Assembly (NCBI GenBank): GCA_033964015.1
Contig: CM066922.1
Span: forward strand, 21,376,507-21,440,506
Length of the DNA stretch: 64,000 bases
Reading direction: 5' to 3'
From: Scolanthus callimorphus
Lineage: Eukaryota > Cnidaria > Anthozoa > Actiniaria > Edwardsiidae
Shown piece after piece: positions 1 to 13,052 of this stretch. Both the position numbers and the translations under genes were made by a program. How positions within the stretch are numbered: the first letter of the stretch is position 1; each line of letters opens with the position of its first letter. The notes beneath the pieces were generated by a model, which was given only the letters and a program-made list of their open reading frames with translations, was not told the origin of the DNA and searched no databases.

Positions 1-38
1 CAAATACAGCTCCTTGTCCTCAGCATCAATTTTGTCAA

Positions 39-482
39 TTAATTTTCAAATTCGCTATATACACTAGAGTGAGAATTAGGAGGTCTGTACCATGTACTAA
101 TAAGATATGGTTTGGAGTGAGGCTTGGTTATTTCAACAACAAGACTTTCGAGTTCTTCGCATGCCAGGTCATGACGAACATGATAATTCAGATTACTGCG
201 CAAATATATGCATACGCCCCCACCATTCCGACCATTAAGAAGACGGTCCTTTCTAACAATTTGAAATCCAGGAATATGAACCTCTTGATCATGAATGGAG
301 GGAGCAAGTTTTGATTCGTTAATTGCAAGCACGTCAATTTTTGAATTATTCATGAAAATTCGAAGGTCATCAATATGCGCCAACAAGCTGTTTATGTTCA
401 GCATAGCAATAACCAAACCTTTCCCTGTTATATTAGCCTTTAAAGACTTACCGCTATTTACAGGATAATCGGCATCGTCCAA
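39..482 (-). pseudogene. LINE ORF2 start: APE-type endonuclease, frame broken
   Basis: The protein reads as the N-terminal half of an apurinic-type endonuclease/exonuclease/phosphatase domain. It has LNINSLLAHIDDLRIF (motif with the catalytic Asn), IDVLAINESKL (catalytic Glu), GGGVCIYLRSNL and STWYRPPNS. This enzyme nicks the genomic target to prime reverse transcription. The first Met at 482 is probably not the true start, since the frame is open further upstream toward ORF1. At 39-41 a stop follows Phe-Glu-Asn; the next frame continues with IDKIDAEDKELYL, as expected for the family, so a single-base change has broken the ORF here. The rest lies outside the window. Confidence 0.8.
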
Positions 483-524
483 TTGCAGGTGGTTATTATC
501 ATTGGACTCCCATACGGTAATTCC

Positions 525-1613
525 CTAAACATCCCTAATGTGAGTTTTAAAATTTTTAGCAAGTACAGCAGTGCCTTTAACGTTCAAGTGAAGTCCGCTG
601 CGATTAAGGTGCTGTTCTGCATTAATGTTACTGTGCTCGATAAAACCCCAGTTGTTTTGATTGGCAAAGCGCTTAATGATCTTGTTGACAGCGGAAACCT
701 TTTTGGCGAGCAAGTCATCGTCCGATCTGCATATCAGTGCAGAGATAGAGACTTTGACATCGGAGGTTGCAATCTTTGATGCCAAATCAACAATTGCTTC
801 AGCGCAGGAACGCTCGGAAGTACAGGACCTCAGATTGTTTGTACCAACGTGTACAATAACCTCCTCGGGATTTCTTCGTAATACAGGCCGGATATGGTCA
901 TGCATGTCTTCGATCGTACAGCCAGGAAACGAAGAGACCTTAATAGCGCAGGTTTCAGATGATAATTTCTTTCCTTGGAGATGCTGTAAAATTGAATCCC
1001 CAACCAAAGCAACCTGCCTTCGTGGAACCCGTACAACACTGTTTGAACTGTTTGTCGCTTCTTCGAGGGCTTTAGAAGGCTTTGGAATTTGAGGCGATGC
1101 TTGTTTCCTTTTTTTCCCTTTGTTTTGGTCCTTTGCCGGTTGAGTGCACCCTTCGATGTGACTAGTAGAGGATGACGACGCCGGTGGAACCAATTTGGAA
1201 GTCAAATTCTTATCGCTGTCATGACTCATGTCGTGGAAATTTAGAATTCTAATGGCAGTAACTAGACTTCTATTATCGTCTCTAGCTGCTTGCAGCTCAC
1301 TTTCCAAATGTGCATTTCGTAAACGGAGCTCGTCGATTTCGGATCGAAGCTGTCGAACCATAAGGTCAGACTCATGACCTTTCGCGGGAGATTTAAATTC
1401 CCTTCGTAGGGCTTCGAACTCCTGTTTTAGCTCTCGAAATTCTTCCACTGTAACATATACTTTGACTTGGCCCTGCTCGACGATTAATATCTCTGGACAT
1501 GTCATACTGGAAACTGGTGAGGCTGATGTTTCGTGAGGCAAAGCAATGGCGCCCTCAGAGCCGATAACACGTGCTGAACTTTCCATCCCCTTGCTCTTAG
1601 ACCGAGTTTCCAT
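525..1613 (-). CDS. LINE ORF1 protein with coiled coil and SGNH/GDSL esterase domain
   Basis: This 362-residue frame has three parts. A Ser/Thr-rich head is followed by a heptad-like charged stretch at about residues 55-120 (EEFRELKQEFEALRREF), then a basic linker (KGKKRKQ), then an SGNH hydrolase fold from about residue 200. Visible blocks are VALVGDSIL (nucleophile Ser), VHVGTNN (block III, Gly-x-Asn) and SGLHLNVKGT near the C terminus, the likely Asp/Ser-x-x-His block. In CR1/L2-group LINEs such ORF1 proteins bind RNA and the esterase may act on lipids; that role is family knowledge, not shown here. The frame is intact from ATG to stop and ends about 40 bases before the endonuclease frame. 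The retroelement context makes a cellular esterase unlikely. Confidence 0.8.
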   Translation of the reverse strand: METRSKSKGMESSARVIGSEGAIALPHETSASPVSSMTCPEILIVEQGQVKVYVTVEEFRELKQEFEALRREFKSPAKGHESDLMVRQLRSEIDELRLRNAHLESELQAARDDNRSLVTAIRILNFHDMSHDSDKNLTSKLVPPASSSSTSHIEGCTQPAKDQNKGKKRKQASPQIPKPSKALEEATNSSNSVVRVPRRQVALVGDSILQHLQGKKLSSETCAIKVSSFPGCTIEDMHDHIRPVLRRNPEEVIVHVGTNNLRSCTSERSCAEAIVDLASKIATSDVKVSISALICRSDDDLLAKKVSAVNKIIKRFANQNNWGFIEHSNINAEQHLNRSGLHLNVKGTAVLAKNFKTHIRDV

Positions 1614-1740
1614 AAGCCCAAATTATAACTATAGGCTTCTAATATCGTAAGAAGTTGAGTAGGTACAAATAAACCGTCGAATAAGGCGAAATAAATCCGT
1701 AAGTGGTTGAAGATATCGGGAGCTCAAAGCGTAGCGACTT

Positions 1741-4700
1741 CACCTCGAAAGCTAATATGCTGAATAAATAATAATAAACCAAACGTTGCGAAAATACGAG
1801 CTAAAGAGTGCCCTCTCAAGCGAAGAGAAAACGTACGTGGGCGTGCGAAAACCCAAAAATTACTGAAAAAGCCAAATAAATGAAAACTTTGTTTACTAAA
1901 ATATCGAGGGATAAGAAAAAACTATTTTGCATTAAATTCATTATCGCACAAATCGTGTACTTTTGTTATGCCGTGAAGAACAATATAGTGACGTGTTTAC
2001 ATTTGTGTTAATTGTTCATAGCACCTTTAAGAATATTTCCAGATAAACATTTTAAGGTTGCAACGCAACGCTGAAGTTGTGTGAGGTCCCATGGAGTGGA
2101 AAGAGAAAGCTTAAACAAAAATGATAATGAAATTCATCATTGAGTTCTAAATTCATAAATGTGGTCTCGACTTTTGGTCGTGCAATGGTTGACCACTCTC
2201 CAATTTAATCCATCATACTATTTAAATTCATTTGATTTTCTATAATGTAATAACATGTTCGGAGATAAGAACAGAAATATTTATTTTGATACATAAGCTT
2301 TCATTTAAAACTAACAGTGCTTCTAGCGAGGAAAGATTAGGTATTGGAGACTTGGAAAGCAAAAAGTCGTGGTTTCCCTCCCAGCGTGTGGCACTGGCTT
2401 TTGCATTTGTTGTGGGAATATCCAACATTTTTGGACACGGTAGAGAAAAACAAATTTGCAAGCACAAATATGATTGAACCTCGCTGACCTTAAAAATTAA
2501 AAAGGTTCTTAACTTTGGAAAGATGTTGATAAAACAGATTAAAATACTCACGTAATATAGTCAAAAGCGGTTCTTATTTGTATAAAAGACTCTGTTTGCT
2601 TTTCTTAAAATGACAAGGTTTTTTCATTCCCTCGAGGGCTGATCAGCGACAGACTTGTTAACCTAACAAGACCCAGACCTTGAGTTTTAGTACTGTAAAG
2701 CCTTATTATGTCGAGTATTGTTAAGAGACAATGACTTGAGCCAAAGTGTTAAGCTATAGCTTCAAGGCTTTCTTGCAATGCATTATTTATCACAAGACCC
2801 TCATTAAATCCCATGTAGTAAATGAACTACTAAATAGAGGGGTGGAGCAGTAACCGAGTGGCGGCGAATAGCGAGGGACTTGGGCTATTTGATAGTCAAG
2901 TCACGGGAGAGAAATGTCTTAGCAATTTGAATTCCAACAAGAAACCAGGGACTCGCTTATGGAAGCAGCCGCGGCCACCTTTTGAGGCCGACTATGTTTT
3001 TATTTCTCTTCAATCGAGTCATGTTCGGATATTCACGGGGCTTGGCGCCGTTTACTCTCGCGTTCATCTTCATTCAAGCGTTCGATTCAATAAAATGCGG
3101 TAAGTCAGTTGATAATTCATGAAGACTGAAATGCAACATTTATAAACTCAGTTAACAGCGAACAGCTAGTACATACTGTACAAGTTCTTGTACATAAGGT
3201 GCTGCGAAGATCTTTTTCCATACAAAAACATTTCTCCGTTTAAATAAGCGTAATATAGGATTTACCTTAATCCATTTCTCGCTCGGCCGAACAAATTGAT
3301 TTCGACGGGTCCGTGCAAACGCGCCAGCTCCCACTCGCGCGCGAACCTGTTTTTTTTTTCTTTCCTATTTTTCTTTGCCGAACGGAGGTTTAGCTAACGT
3401 TTTTATTTCGATATAATATCATTTCTTTTTGATATTTCATGATCCAACAGATAACTAGCATGCGGAGATCTAGAGCTACGCCAAGCGGTCAGCAAAACCT
3501 TATCTTGCCCAAGAAACATAATTTAACATTGAAAGGAAAAGGCAGACACTTGAGAACCAAGTAGTAGAATGTGTCTCTGAGGATTGCGGGTTTTATTTTA
3601 TCTCGTATTTCTTATGTGCTCTTGAACAAATAGGAAAAGTCTTGAGCTTTCTAAACCTCCATAAACCTCTTGAATTTCTCTCCCAGTATCTATATATTTT
3701 GATAATTAAAATGGCGTGCGCGATTCTACAAATTACTTTGCCACACGGGTTGAAATACCACGTTGAAGTCAGGAAGAATTGACATTTTTTTGAAAAACCA
3801 TTGAAGTGCTTGAGTTGAAGTTGAAGCATATAAGGTTTATATCTCTTTATGAATTAATGCTCATGCAAAATTATAGTTTACTGAATTTATACTGCAAAAA
3901 CAAACCCGCAGAGCCTTAACGCGAATAGCTCGGTTTTTCGCAAAAACAACGAGCTGTAAAATCAGCGATTTTGTTGCTATTGCCGAAAACATTTCGCGAT
4001 GACTCGTTTAGAAAAAGTGATTTTACTAAAACATTAGATGGAAGTTAACAATGGTTTAAAACAACATATCTAAGGCAACGAAAATAGGTGTGAAAAATAG
4101 ATAAAGCCGGCCTATTGGTTTCCAAAGCTAAGTACGAGGCTTAAGTAATAAGCCGAAACTAAAAATACGGAAGTTTGAGCGTCGAGGCTCAGTTTCTGGT
4201 GGGCATAGTTTATTGGGTTGTCTGCAAAAGATAGAAAGACAAAATACACCAGATATAAAAGGCTAAATTAATACAATTTATAAAGGAACAATGTTTTGTT
4301 TGGCGTGCCATTTTTAGTTAAAATTCTCGGCTTTGTATTATGAAATAAGATTTATGACCGTGTACAAGTGAATCGACTTAACTACAACACGCGTGGAGAC
4401 GCTTTCCCTCGTTTACTGCTAATAAAATGTTTAATTCCGCAGCCATTCAAACTGTGATAGACAATAAAATAAAAGAGGTTCATGTTGGGCGAAAGGTGCA
4501 AAATTCACAAAGAAAATGGCGCGAATCAACTGGACGATGGTTTACCGCGATTTATATTCAAACTCGGGCGCTTTATTTCAAAAGTGTTGATCCTGCATCG
4601 CAATTAGCTCCTGATAGCGGCCACGATATTCTGGCATTTACCGCAAATATTCACCTCTATTTTATGGTAATGCACTGTCACGATTGAGCTGGCACCTAAT

Positions 4701-5581
4701 AGTTCGAAACCATCGCTTTATGAGTGTTGCAACTTTTAGTCGTCAAAACGCGCGTCTGGTCGACAGACCGCGGCTACCCTCAAACTGTTCAAAGACCTTT
4801 GGCATTCACCGCATGGATTCCGTGCAAAACAACACAAAAAACATGAATGAGAATGCAAAATAGATACATAATCTGGGCTTTTTATGAGGATTTTAATAAA
4901 AACACGCTGCGAAATAAAGTGATTTTTATAAAATATGGTGAAAACGCTCGCAGGGCCGCTTGGAATTATTCAAAATTTGGTGTAATTATAAGATACGAAA
5001 GATAGTCCTTTTCTTGATAAAACAATTGTCTTTTCGACTTGAGCGTTGTTTTGCTTTCTTATGCTGTGTGCCGCTAGTTTATACAATTTATTTACATTGC
5101 AAAGGCGGTTTCTGTAATAGGGATAAATCCGTTTGTACAGTATTTGGATAGGAAGAACTGATAAGGCAATACAATTCTGACGAACAATTTACTACATCGC
5201 CTTTAATCAATTCCTATTCTATAAAGTACAGCCCACATCGAATAAATCTGATAAAATTCAATGCGGAGACGTAACATATGTTCAAAACAGTTAAGTTTAG
5301 ACATTCAAACTGACAATCGCCCAGTACTCGTAAAATGCAAAACCATATTAGCTTGCGAGCTTGTTGGCGTCCTGATTCCTCTTGCGTAAACAACGCCGAG
5401 TTTTGTACAAGCAAAACATGTAATCCACTCGTTGCACCATTTCTGACAGTCGGCAAATATTGAAGGCTTTTAGATCGGTCTTCATACATCATGTTTCTTT
5501 ACTACTGCACTGAAAGTCATAAAATCTCGCAGGGTGCGAATTAACACCAATATTTCTTACTAGTAACTAGGATAGCAAGCG
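1741..5581. other. non-coding stretch, no gene recognised
   Basis: AT-rich DNA with only short unrelated open frames, the longest about 100 codons, and no recognisable domain, RNA gene or long inverted repeat. A moderately GC-rich block at about 2840-3100 may be an old repeat fragment, but nothing else in the window matches it clearly. Confidence 0.5.
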
Positions 5582-5701
5582 CTCCCGTGGAGTTTTTGGG
5601 TCAGAGAAAAGCCTAAAAATGCAAGAGATTTGGCCGCGCGAAATATGAGGCGAGGGCGAAAATTCGCTCGCACACGTTTCTCTGACCTGAATCCCGCGGG
5701 A
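5582..5701. repeat. short imperfect inverted repeat (MITE-like)
   Basis: A left arm beginning TCCCGTGGAG and running through GGGTCAGAGAAA faces a right arm TTTCTCTGACC ending CCCGCGGGA, about 27 bp with mismatches, around a 65 bp GC-rich centre. It looks like a small non-autonomous DNA element. No target duplication is clear, so the family is not assigned. Confidence 0.45.
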
Positions 5702-7395
5702 AACGGCTTCTTACGCAGGCTATATTTTTCTGAACCTTCAAAACTGTTTTGCGTAAAATTATCCGAAACAATCTAAATGTTTTCTTCGCACTGAAATGTA
5801 TATCTTCGTTTCCGTATTGCCTATGTTGAAGTTCAGCCCCTGAAACTCGATACCTAAATGGCGGCCCCCACTATGACCGTAATTATCGCGATGAAATTGA
5901 AAATAAAATCTAAAAACGCAGGTGTAACGCAGTAATCACGCTCTATCACGCTTAGTGATATTAACAACTTTAGCTGACGGCTTCGTTTAAGTGAAAGCGC
6001 CGAAAATTAATCAAAATGAATACATAGTTTATTGCATTTTCGTAAAGTAAAGATTAATTATTTTGAGAAGAAAATTAAAGTCAGGATTCGCATATTGGAA
6101 ATATATGTTTATTATTACCTATGGATTCATGGGTTGAGTTGTTTTCCACGTTTTACCTACGTTTTGCATTAAAAAGGTTTATAATTTATCACAAATGTAT
6201 CTGTAAAATTAAAGCAGGATTTCTTTCACGCAGACTCTCAAATACATTCGAGTGTGATTGTTTTTAAAATATATGCCATCGGTTCATTGCTACCTATAAA
6301 AAACTTTGGCATAAAACCTTTGTAATTTGCATAATTTCTCAAAAAGAGGAAAATATTTTACGAACACATGGAATATAAGAAATCTAATGGGGACTTTTTT
6401 ATTTGATTGTAATCAAATTAGATGACAAAAAGCTCAGATAACGAACGATGTTTGATTTCGAAATTCATGGACAATATATTCTCCACCCCTTGTCTTTCCT
6501 ATTAGCTTCTCACTAATCGCATTTCCCAAAATGAAATGAAATGAAAAGAAAGGATTTATAGAATACCTTATCGAATGAGTCAATAGTTGATGCATCTGAC
6601 CTGGGAGGGAGAAAGAACACGCGTAATAACATTATGGAATTCTGAAAACCATTGAGAAACATTGCAGGGCAAAATTAACCAATTAGCCACGCCCTGGGCG
6701 AAAAATAGTGGAGTCAGTGCAATTTGGCCTGATAATAGTCCCTTATCACGTTAATATGGCTCAATAATATCCAATAATAGTCCAGTATTCAATTCAGCAC
6801 ATCCTGCAAAGTTTGGGAAGAATTACTCAAAAACTTAGTCCCTAAGATAGGAATTTTCAAAACTTAGCCTTCTGGAAGTATTTTTTTTTACAAAGAAATG
6901 TATGGGCAAGAATACCAAAACGAGGCTTGACGGGCATTCAGCCTCGACTTGACGTAATTGCTCATGCATTTCTTTGTAAAAAGTAAGCCAGATTATGAAG
7001 TTTTTTTGAAAATTCATATCTCGGCCAGTATTCAAGCAACCTTCACTGTTCACCAAATCTTTGTAATTTTACTAATATGGATGTGTAGAATTGAATACTG
7101 GTAACCATTAGATAATATTAATCAATATTAGCGTGAGAAAGGACCATAGGCGTAATTTCAAACTTAAATTGCACGACACAAGGTTTAATGAGCACTTGAT
7201 TACATCCATATTTTAAAGCATTTCTAGAATAATCTTTGAAATAAAAATTGAATTGAATTGAGCAAGGTTCGTAAAAATAAACCCTTTTTATTTACTACCG
7301 GCGTGCAATGCTCGCCTTGTAGCATGCCATCAGAATCAAACCTGCGTTGCATTGTGGTAGATTAGTTTTTCTCGTTAACTGGAATTTATCCATAC
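5702..7395. other. non-coding AT-rich stretch
   Basis: No gene, RNA or strong repeat is visible. Open frames are short and low in complexity. Confidence 0.5.
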
Positions 7396-7653
7396 ATAGA
7401 GCGGTTTTCACGTGACTGTCGTGAAAACAATTGCAATTGAGCAATCACTAGCCAATCAGAATCGAGAGAAATCTCGACTTGCTCCTAAATGGCTTTTTTC
7501 TCAGCCAATTGCAAGCCGAATCAATTACTAAGTAATTACACAATTGTATTTACTAAAGAATTTGATTGGCTGAGAAAAACGAGTAGCCAATGAGAACGCA
7601 AAGCAATCGCAATTACATAACAAGTCTTGACAGTCATGTGAAATCCGCTCTAT
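7396..7653. mobile_element. MITE with ATAGAGCGG termini
   Basis: Terminal inverted repeats of about 25 bp: the left end reads ATAGAGCGGTTTTCACGTGA and the right end is its imperfect reverse complement ending CCGCTCTAT. The interior contains a second inverted pair around TTGATTGGCTGAGAAAA. Fragments of the same end occur near 18430 and 50640, so this is a dispersed family. No transposase is encoded. Confidence 0.65.
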
Positions 7654-7831
7654 CACTAATAGTGATTTCTTCAGAGACTACAACCTTCAAACCTGGTACT
7701 TGAAATTTCATTGTGCAGCAGTGATACCAGAATCATATGAATACATAGTTAGCTGACGTCATGCTGACATCATTGTGAAAAATTGAAAAAGTTGACAAAT
7801 CCAAGATGGCGGATCCAAGATGGGCGGCCAA

Positions 7832-7902
7832 CCTCGTCCCCCCAGGGTCTTGTGGGTAATTTTCAAGATGGCGGTTGGTCGAGCACAAGACCCTGGGGGA
7901 GG
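7832..7902. repeat. inverted repeat CCTCGTCCCCCCAGGGTCTT
   Basis: CCTCGTCCCCCCAGGGTCTT (continuing GTG) is mirrored by CACAAGACCCTGGGGGAGG about 30 bases later. The spacer contains CAAGATGGCGG, which also occurs just upstream. It is probably a tiny DNA-element remnant. Confidence 0.5.
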
Positions 7903-7975
7903 ATGAGTCACTGAGGGTAGTGAGAGGGTCTATTACGTCCCCAAATAGTTCTTTAAGTAGAGCATGTCCGAAAGA

Positions 7976-8442
7976 GTCGAGACTTGGATTTCAAATCTTA
8001 CAGGCCAAGAGATCATAAATAACAAGATTGGATTAACAAGAGTTAGAATCTTTCGTACAGTATTTGTCCACATCACAGTCAGAAAAGTGTCTATTTTTAA
8101 ATTTCAATTTCGCGCGCAAAAGTTTTCGAATGCTCAGGCTCGAATGCTCGTATACCCAATACACAACAAATAGAGAATATCCTACCTTATCTTTGCGACT
8201 TTAAAGGTTTTTCGATTGATCTGTGATTTAATTTTAGGCTGGATCTCACAAAGTTTTTGCGTGGCGAGAAAGTGGGAGCCCTGTGGATGACGAATTTTCG
8301 CGGGAATCCTAGTTCTAAAAATAGACACTTTTCTGACTGTGATTCGGGCGTACATAGTAAATATGGAAACTCTTGGTAATCCACTCTTGTAAATAATCAT
8401 TAACAGCTGTAATACCCATGTAAAGGTATAGTCGAGACTTCA
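7976..8442. mobile_element. long imperfect inverted-repeat element
   Basis: The two ends are diverged reverse complements. Both outer ends read GTCGAGACT and both inner arms contain CACAGTCAGAAAAGTGTCTA. The arms are about 140 bp each with many substitutions, so this is an old foldback-type or MITE insertion. The short open frames inside it are repeat-derived and not genes. Confidence 0.55.
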
Positions 8443-11400
8443 TTATAGAAATTAATTTAATTTTCTAGGTTTTATGTTTAATTCTAAAAATTGTTACTAT
8501 TTGTTTTTCGCAATTTATGGACGAGTCAAGAAATGAAGGGAAAAAACGGGAAAAACGGATTAAAACGCGAAAAACACCTGAAGAATGCACATAATATAGA
8601 ATAACACAAAAACTGGATGATAAAGTTGAAGACATTATAATTTCTCCACATTTTTCTAGTATATTTTTTCAGTAACAAAAGCGCAAAAGGGCTGGCTCTT
8701 TTGTTGTACTAATTGATTGCTCAATATCCACATTTTTTTATTCGAAACGTCTGTAAAAAGACAAAAGGAAGAGGAAAATTTGGCTCTTTTATTTTTGTAC
8801 TGACTGTCAAAATCATGCTACATCAATATTGTACTAATTCCACTGAGGATCGTCAACAATTGTGGTACCGTATTCAATCCAAGCCGACCATGGCCTACGC
8901 CGCGTTCCGACATTAATTCCATAATTGATTGACTAAATAAATCCCCGATGCCACTGATATACCACCATATTAATTCGCTCTAGTTTTATTAAAGTTTATT
9001 TTTCTTATAAAGCTAAATTTGCCGGAATCATTTCCTAGCCACGTGGGCTTATCGAAAGCTTTCGCGTGGATGGAGAAATATTGTGATTGCGCGATAAAAG
9101 GACTTCAACAATAACATAAACGTCGCGCCGACTATCGACGCCTGGAGCCGCCTATCGCCAATTGCTTATCAGTACCCCGTCTCTCTTTGTATATGGTGAA
9201 ACCGGTCATAAAACGTTACCATTCAACCTGGTTTCTAGTGCTAACCCCTTTACTCCGCGTCCAGGTTTGAAATTATAATTATCTTTGATTCGTAAATCTC
9301 TCGTGGCCTAGCGGCAAAGAGGAGTCTGGCGCAAGCCGCTAGTACCCCTCCCATAAACATTGGTTGGCATGGCTGCTATTAGCGTCTCGTCGCTTCCAAA
9401 TACACTCTTCTTAGATGAACCAACGTTTATAGAACGTTCAGGCTAAGATTTGGTAACAATTTGGAACACCTTAGGAACTTATCTCAGACTGATGTCAACG
9501 TAAGAATATTTCATATCCAAGTTCTTCTATACCTTTTATAGTTTTACAGTAATTTTCACTTTCAGTAAGTGAGCATAGATCAAATACTTATGTATGAATT
9601 TATAATTCTACTCTTTGAGGTGAATTTATCTTCGTCGTTGGCCCATATATTCCTAAAAATTTTGGAAGTTTTGGCCAGCCTGAAAAAAAAATACGTTCTT
9701 TTAAAAAGGAGTGAATGTACAGCTGGTCGCAGATTCACTTTTTTTACCGGCACTTTGGAACTTCATTGTTGTGCCTTTGTTGTGTTTTACAATTTGGTTG
9801 CTTCTTCTCGACCATAGCTTGTCGGAACGATTCGAGTTTTTCAATGCCTAATGGATCCTATGCACACAATTTAGTTAATCTGTTGAAGTCTTCCCGCCTA
9901 AGGCTCCGATCACAAACCAAACGGCGCCAGTGAACGCATCAGTTTTGTCTTGTACCACCTGCTGAGTAACTAACATGAGTAAAACACCGATCGCTACTGT
10001 CGCTTGAATGACATTAAGAGATTATTGTCCATTAACTTAAAGCCAGCTCTTAAACGCTACAATCGATTCAACAATAGCGCATTATCGCTGCCATTTAGTC
10101 AAGCTATGTTAATAAAACTTTGATGTATGAATGTTGCATGTGATTTATAAGGGAAATAAAATGGTCAAATCCAAACTTTTCGAACACGCAAACTTTTCCA
10201 AAACCTTGTTTTAGAATCAGAACGCGAACCCATTTATGAAGTTAGAAACTCATCAATTCCGACCGGCGAACGGCACTTTTTAAAAATTCGAATATTGGTT
10301 TTTGAAAGGCGGGAATTTTGCGAACATCGAGCTCTTAAAAAAAACTCTAATAATTCTCTCATAATTCGCCAAAGCTGTTCTTAGCTATATTATAATTCGT
10401 AGAGCAGCACTGATCTATTCTGCTCTCAAATGTTTTTTTTTTCGTGTAATATCCATTTTTGGTGAGCATGAATTCCAAGTAACAAGATTTTAGAATTCAT
10501 AGTTGGTGTACGAAGTAAACGTGGAATCACGGTCGATACGCACACGGCCCATATCATAACTATCCCGATATTTATTCACGTTTTAGATAGATTTAGGACC
10601 TGATAGGATTTCCGCGCGGTTTTTATCTCTCAGGCTCATTAATAAGATGAAACCACTAATTTTTCTTTCTGGCTTGGGGGCAGGATATTATGATTTAGTA
10701 TGAGATTGCTATAAACTAAGTTACGCGTCGCGTCTTCTACTATTTTTATAGTAACTGTTTGCTGTGTTTCACCCTTCAAGAAAAAATCTATGTAAAAATT
10801 TTGAACGAGTTCACTCAGTATGTTGTATAAAAGCTACTGTGAACTATTATCAAGTGATCAACTTGCTAGATAAACTGATCTATTGCTAATTTCTCCTATT
10901 TAACGTAAAGGAAGTGCAATGCCTTTAACAAGGAGAATATTGACTCACATCTCGTAAACCCGAGACCACGCTCAGGAACCCATTACGAAATATATCTCTG
11001 TTGGCGCCGTGATTTTGGAAATTGATCTTTTTGTTTGCATATCATTAGTTCTCCACGTTATGTCTTCAGATAAGAAGACACCAGCCTTCACAATAGCCTG
11101 AAATAGTCATTAACATGCTTCGTGATGGGAGATATTGAATATCGTATACTTTCCGGTTTATTTTTCTTATATCCGAAATCTCTCCAGTTATAACAGTATT
11201 AAAACAAATCCCACAAAGGGATTTGAGAAAGACTCAACATAATTCATCACTTTACATCAGCGTTGTATACAATGGGAAAAAATACACATACGAATAGGCT
11301 TAGGAAAAGTGAAGGCTTGGTAGTTGTTTTAGGCTGGGGCCAACATAAAACTATTCATGCAACTTTTCATTCAAAATTTGTGAGTATTTATTTATGAAAT

Positions 11401-12476
11401 TTTCCATGAACAAGCATTCAGAGCCCGACGACAGTCGGTAAATATTATTCAGTGATGTTTTAAACGTTGTTAAATCCATGCTTATCGTTTTCTAAACTAC
11501 TGTAAACGTAACTTCGTGAAAAGTTGAATCGTCGTGTTGAATCAAGTTCAACGCGGTGTTGAAGAATAATCATGTACAATGCTGTTGAACCGTTCAACGT
11601 TCGTGAAAAGATCTGTAAAATCAAGGTTCTCGTCGTGTAGAATTATTCAAATCTTCACAAGTGCTTTCAAGCCATGGCTTTCAACTGATTTCAAAATTGC
11701 TGAATATCTACTGAGCTTTGCTGAAAATTGCGCTTGGAAGAACAATAGGAAAATTGAACGGGAATATTGACCTGTCCCAGCCTTAGTCACTGAGTCTCCT
11801 CCTTTGACCAACTCCCTTTCGACACCATTATTTCACCCTGTGTTAATAATCGCCGACGCCGTCTGACTCGACGCGTGCCAATAAACATAAATTATATATA
11901 GAAGCTCAGGCGCTGTCCGACTGTGGCCTTGTATGGTATAAGTGACACTTGAGTGTTTATCTATCTATCTATCGTATCCCTGAAATATTTAAGAAGCATG
12001 TGGCATTGATCACAAGTGTTCTCCATATAACATATCATGGCTAAGAACTAAGCTTTATTTAGGTCTGTTGTTCAGAGTAAGCGCGCCGGGCGAAAGGGCG
12101 AAAGAAGCAGAATTTTCTCCCTAGCCTAGCAAATCCTAGACCTAGTGAACCGCTCAATACAAAAACGAGATCACTTATGGATGTAAGACGAAAGACTTTT
12201 ATGAAGATGTCAAGTTTTTTACAGTAAGCATACTACTTAATCAAGTGGGTCTCCACAATTCAATAACCAAACAGCGTGGAAGAAATAATCTCCAAAATGG
12301 ACATGGAAGGAATTACGGAGTCGTTGAAGAGGAGGATGTCATCCATTTATGGTGGTGCGGTTTATATCTTCGCGTGTTATATGCTAGGTAGGCAAGAGAC
12401 GCTCGATACATTACGGATGCGGTTTATAGCCAAAGTCGTTGTCTCGTGGTTTGGATTTTTTTATAACGTGGTTTTT
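8443..12476. other. non-coding stretch, no gene recognised
   Basis: No domain-bearing frame, RNA gene or sharp inverted repeat is visible. A short ATCT run lies at about 11962-11975. The frame at 12276-12533 ends inside a palindrome and is not convincing as an exon. Confidence 0.5.
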
Positions 12477-12536
12477 CGCCTAGTGCAGTCGACTGGGTTT
12501 TCGTCGCGACAGAAAGCCAGTCGACTGCACTAGGCG
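12477..12536. repeat. 20 bp perfect-stem hairpin
   Basis: The stem is CGCCTAGTGCAGTCGACTGG against its exact reverse complement, with a 20-base loop. A perfect stem suggests recent origin or selection; function unknown. Confidence 0.7.
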
Positions 12537-12658
12537 GAACGCAAGAAACAGATTGGCTAAATAGATGGTTTGACTGGCGGAAAAGTAAAAACAAAATTCA
12601 AACCCACAGCGACGTTTTGGAACGCGCGGCGCGAGACAACGACTTGGCTGTAGCGTTA

Positions 12659-12986
12659 AGGTCGCCACACACGGGCCGATTCCGACAGGATTTTCTGTCG
12701 TAAGATTATCGCGCACCGCCATACACGGGCCGGTGTTTCGTCGCAAGACAAAAAATCCTGACTGATCAGCTCGTGTGTGGTGACCCGCGACGAGGTTACG
12801 ACAAGATTTTTCGTCCGCTCGTCTTATCAAACATGTTTGATTTTCAAATCGTCGCCGACAAAAAATCGGCTCGTGTGTGGCGGCGCGCGATATTTTGTCG
12901 TAAACTCGTCGCGAGTCACCACACACGAGCCAATCAGTCAGGATTTGTTGTCTTGCGACGAAAAATCGGCCCGTGTGTGGTGGCCT
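12659..12986. mobile_element. PIF/Harbinger-like MITE, TSD TTA
   Basis: TIRs: the left end starts AGGTCGCCACACACGGGCCG and the right end is the reverse complement of AGGCCACCACACACGGGCCG. TTA flanks both sides (12656-12658 and 12987-12989). Inner copies of the motif CTCGTGTGTGG(T/C)G occur in both orientations, so the element is built from repeated subunits. A TTA target duplication is typical of PIF/Harbinger; there is no transposase. Confidence 0.7.
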
Positions 12987-13052
12987 TTAGAGACTCGCGC
13001 AACTCAGACAGATTGATGTGTGTACTAGATAATTGTGCGCCTGAAGTTTGAT

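Larger units (their letters stand above)
1..1740 (-). mobile_element. CR1/L2-like LINE, 5' part, cut by the window edge
   Basis: A non-LTR retrotransposon read right to left: a 5' leader at about 1740-1614, ORF1 with a coiled coil and SGNH esterase domain (1613-525), then the start of the endonuclease ORF (482 down to the edge). The reverse transcriptase should lie beyond base 1 and is not visible. An esterase-bearing ORF1 followed by an APE-type endonuclease is known from CR1/L2-group LINEs. The 5' boundary is not defined by any repeat I can see. The frame breaks at about position 40, so this copy is probably dead. Confidence 0.75.

Noticed and set aside
4427..4687. 86-codon + strand frame
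   Set aside because: No domain, no homologue in the window, and typical of chance frames in this base composition.
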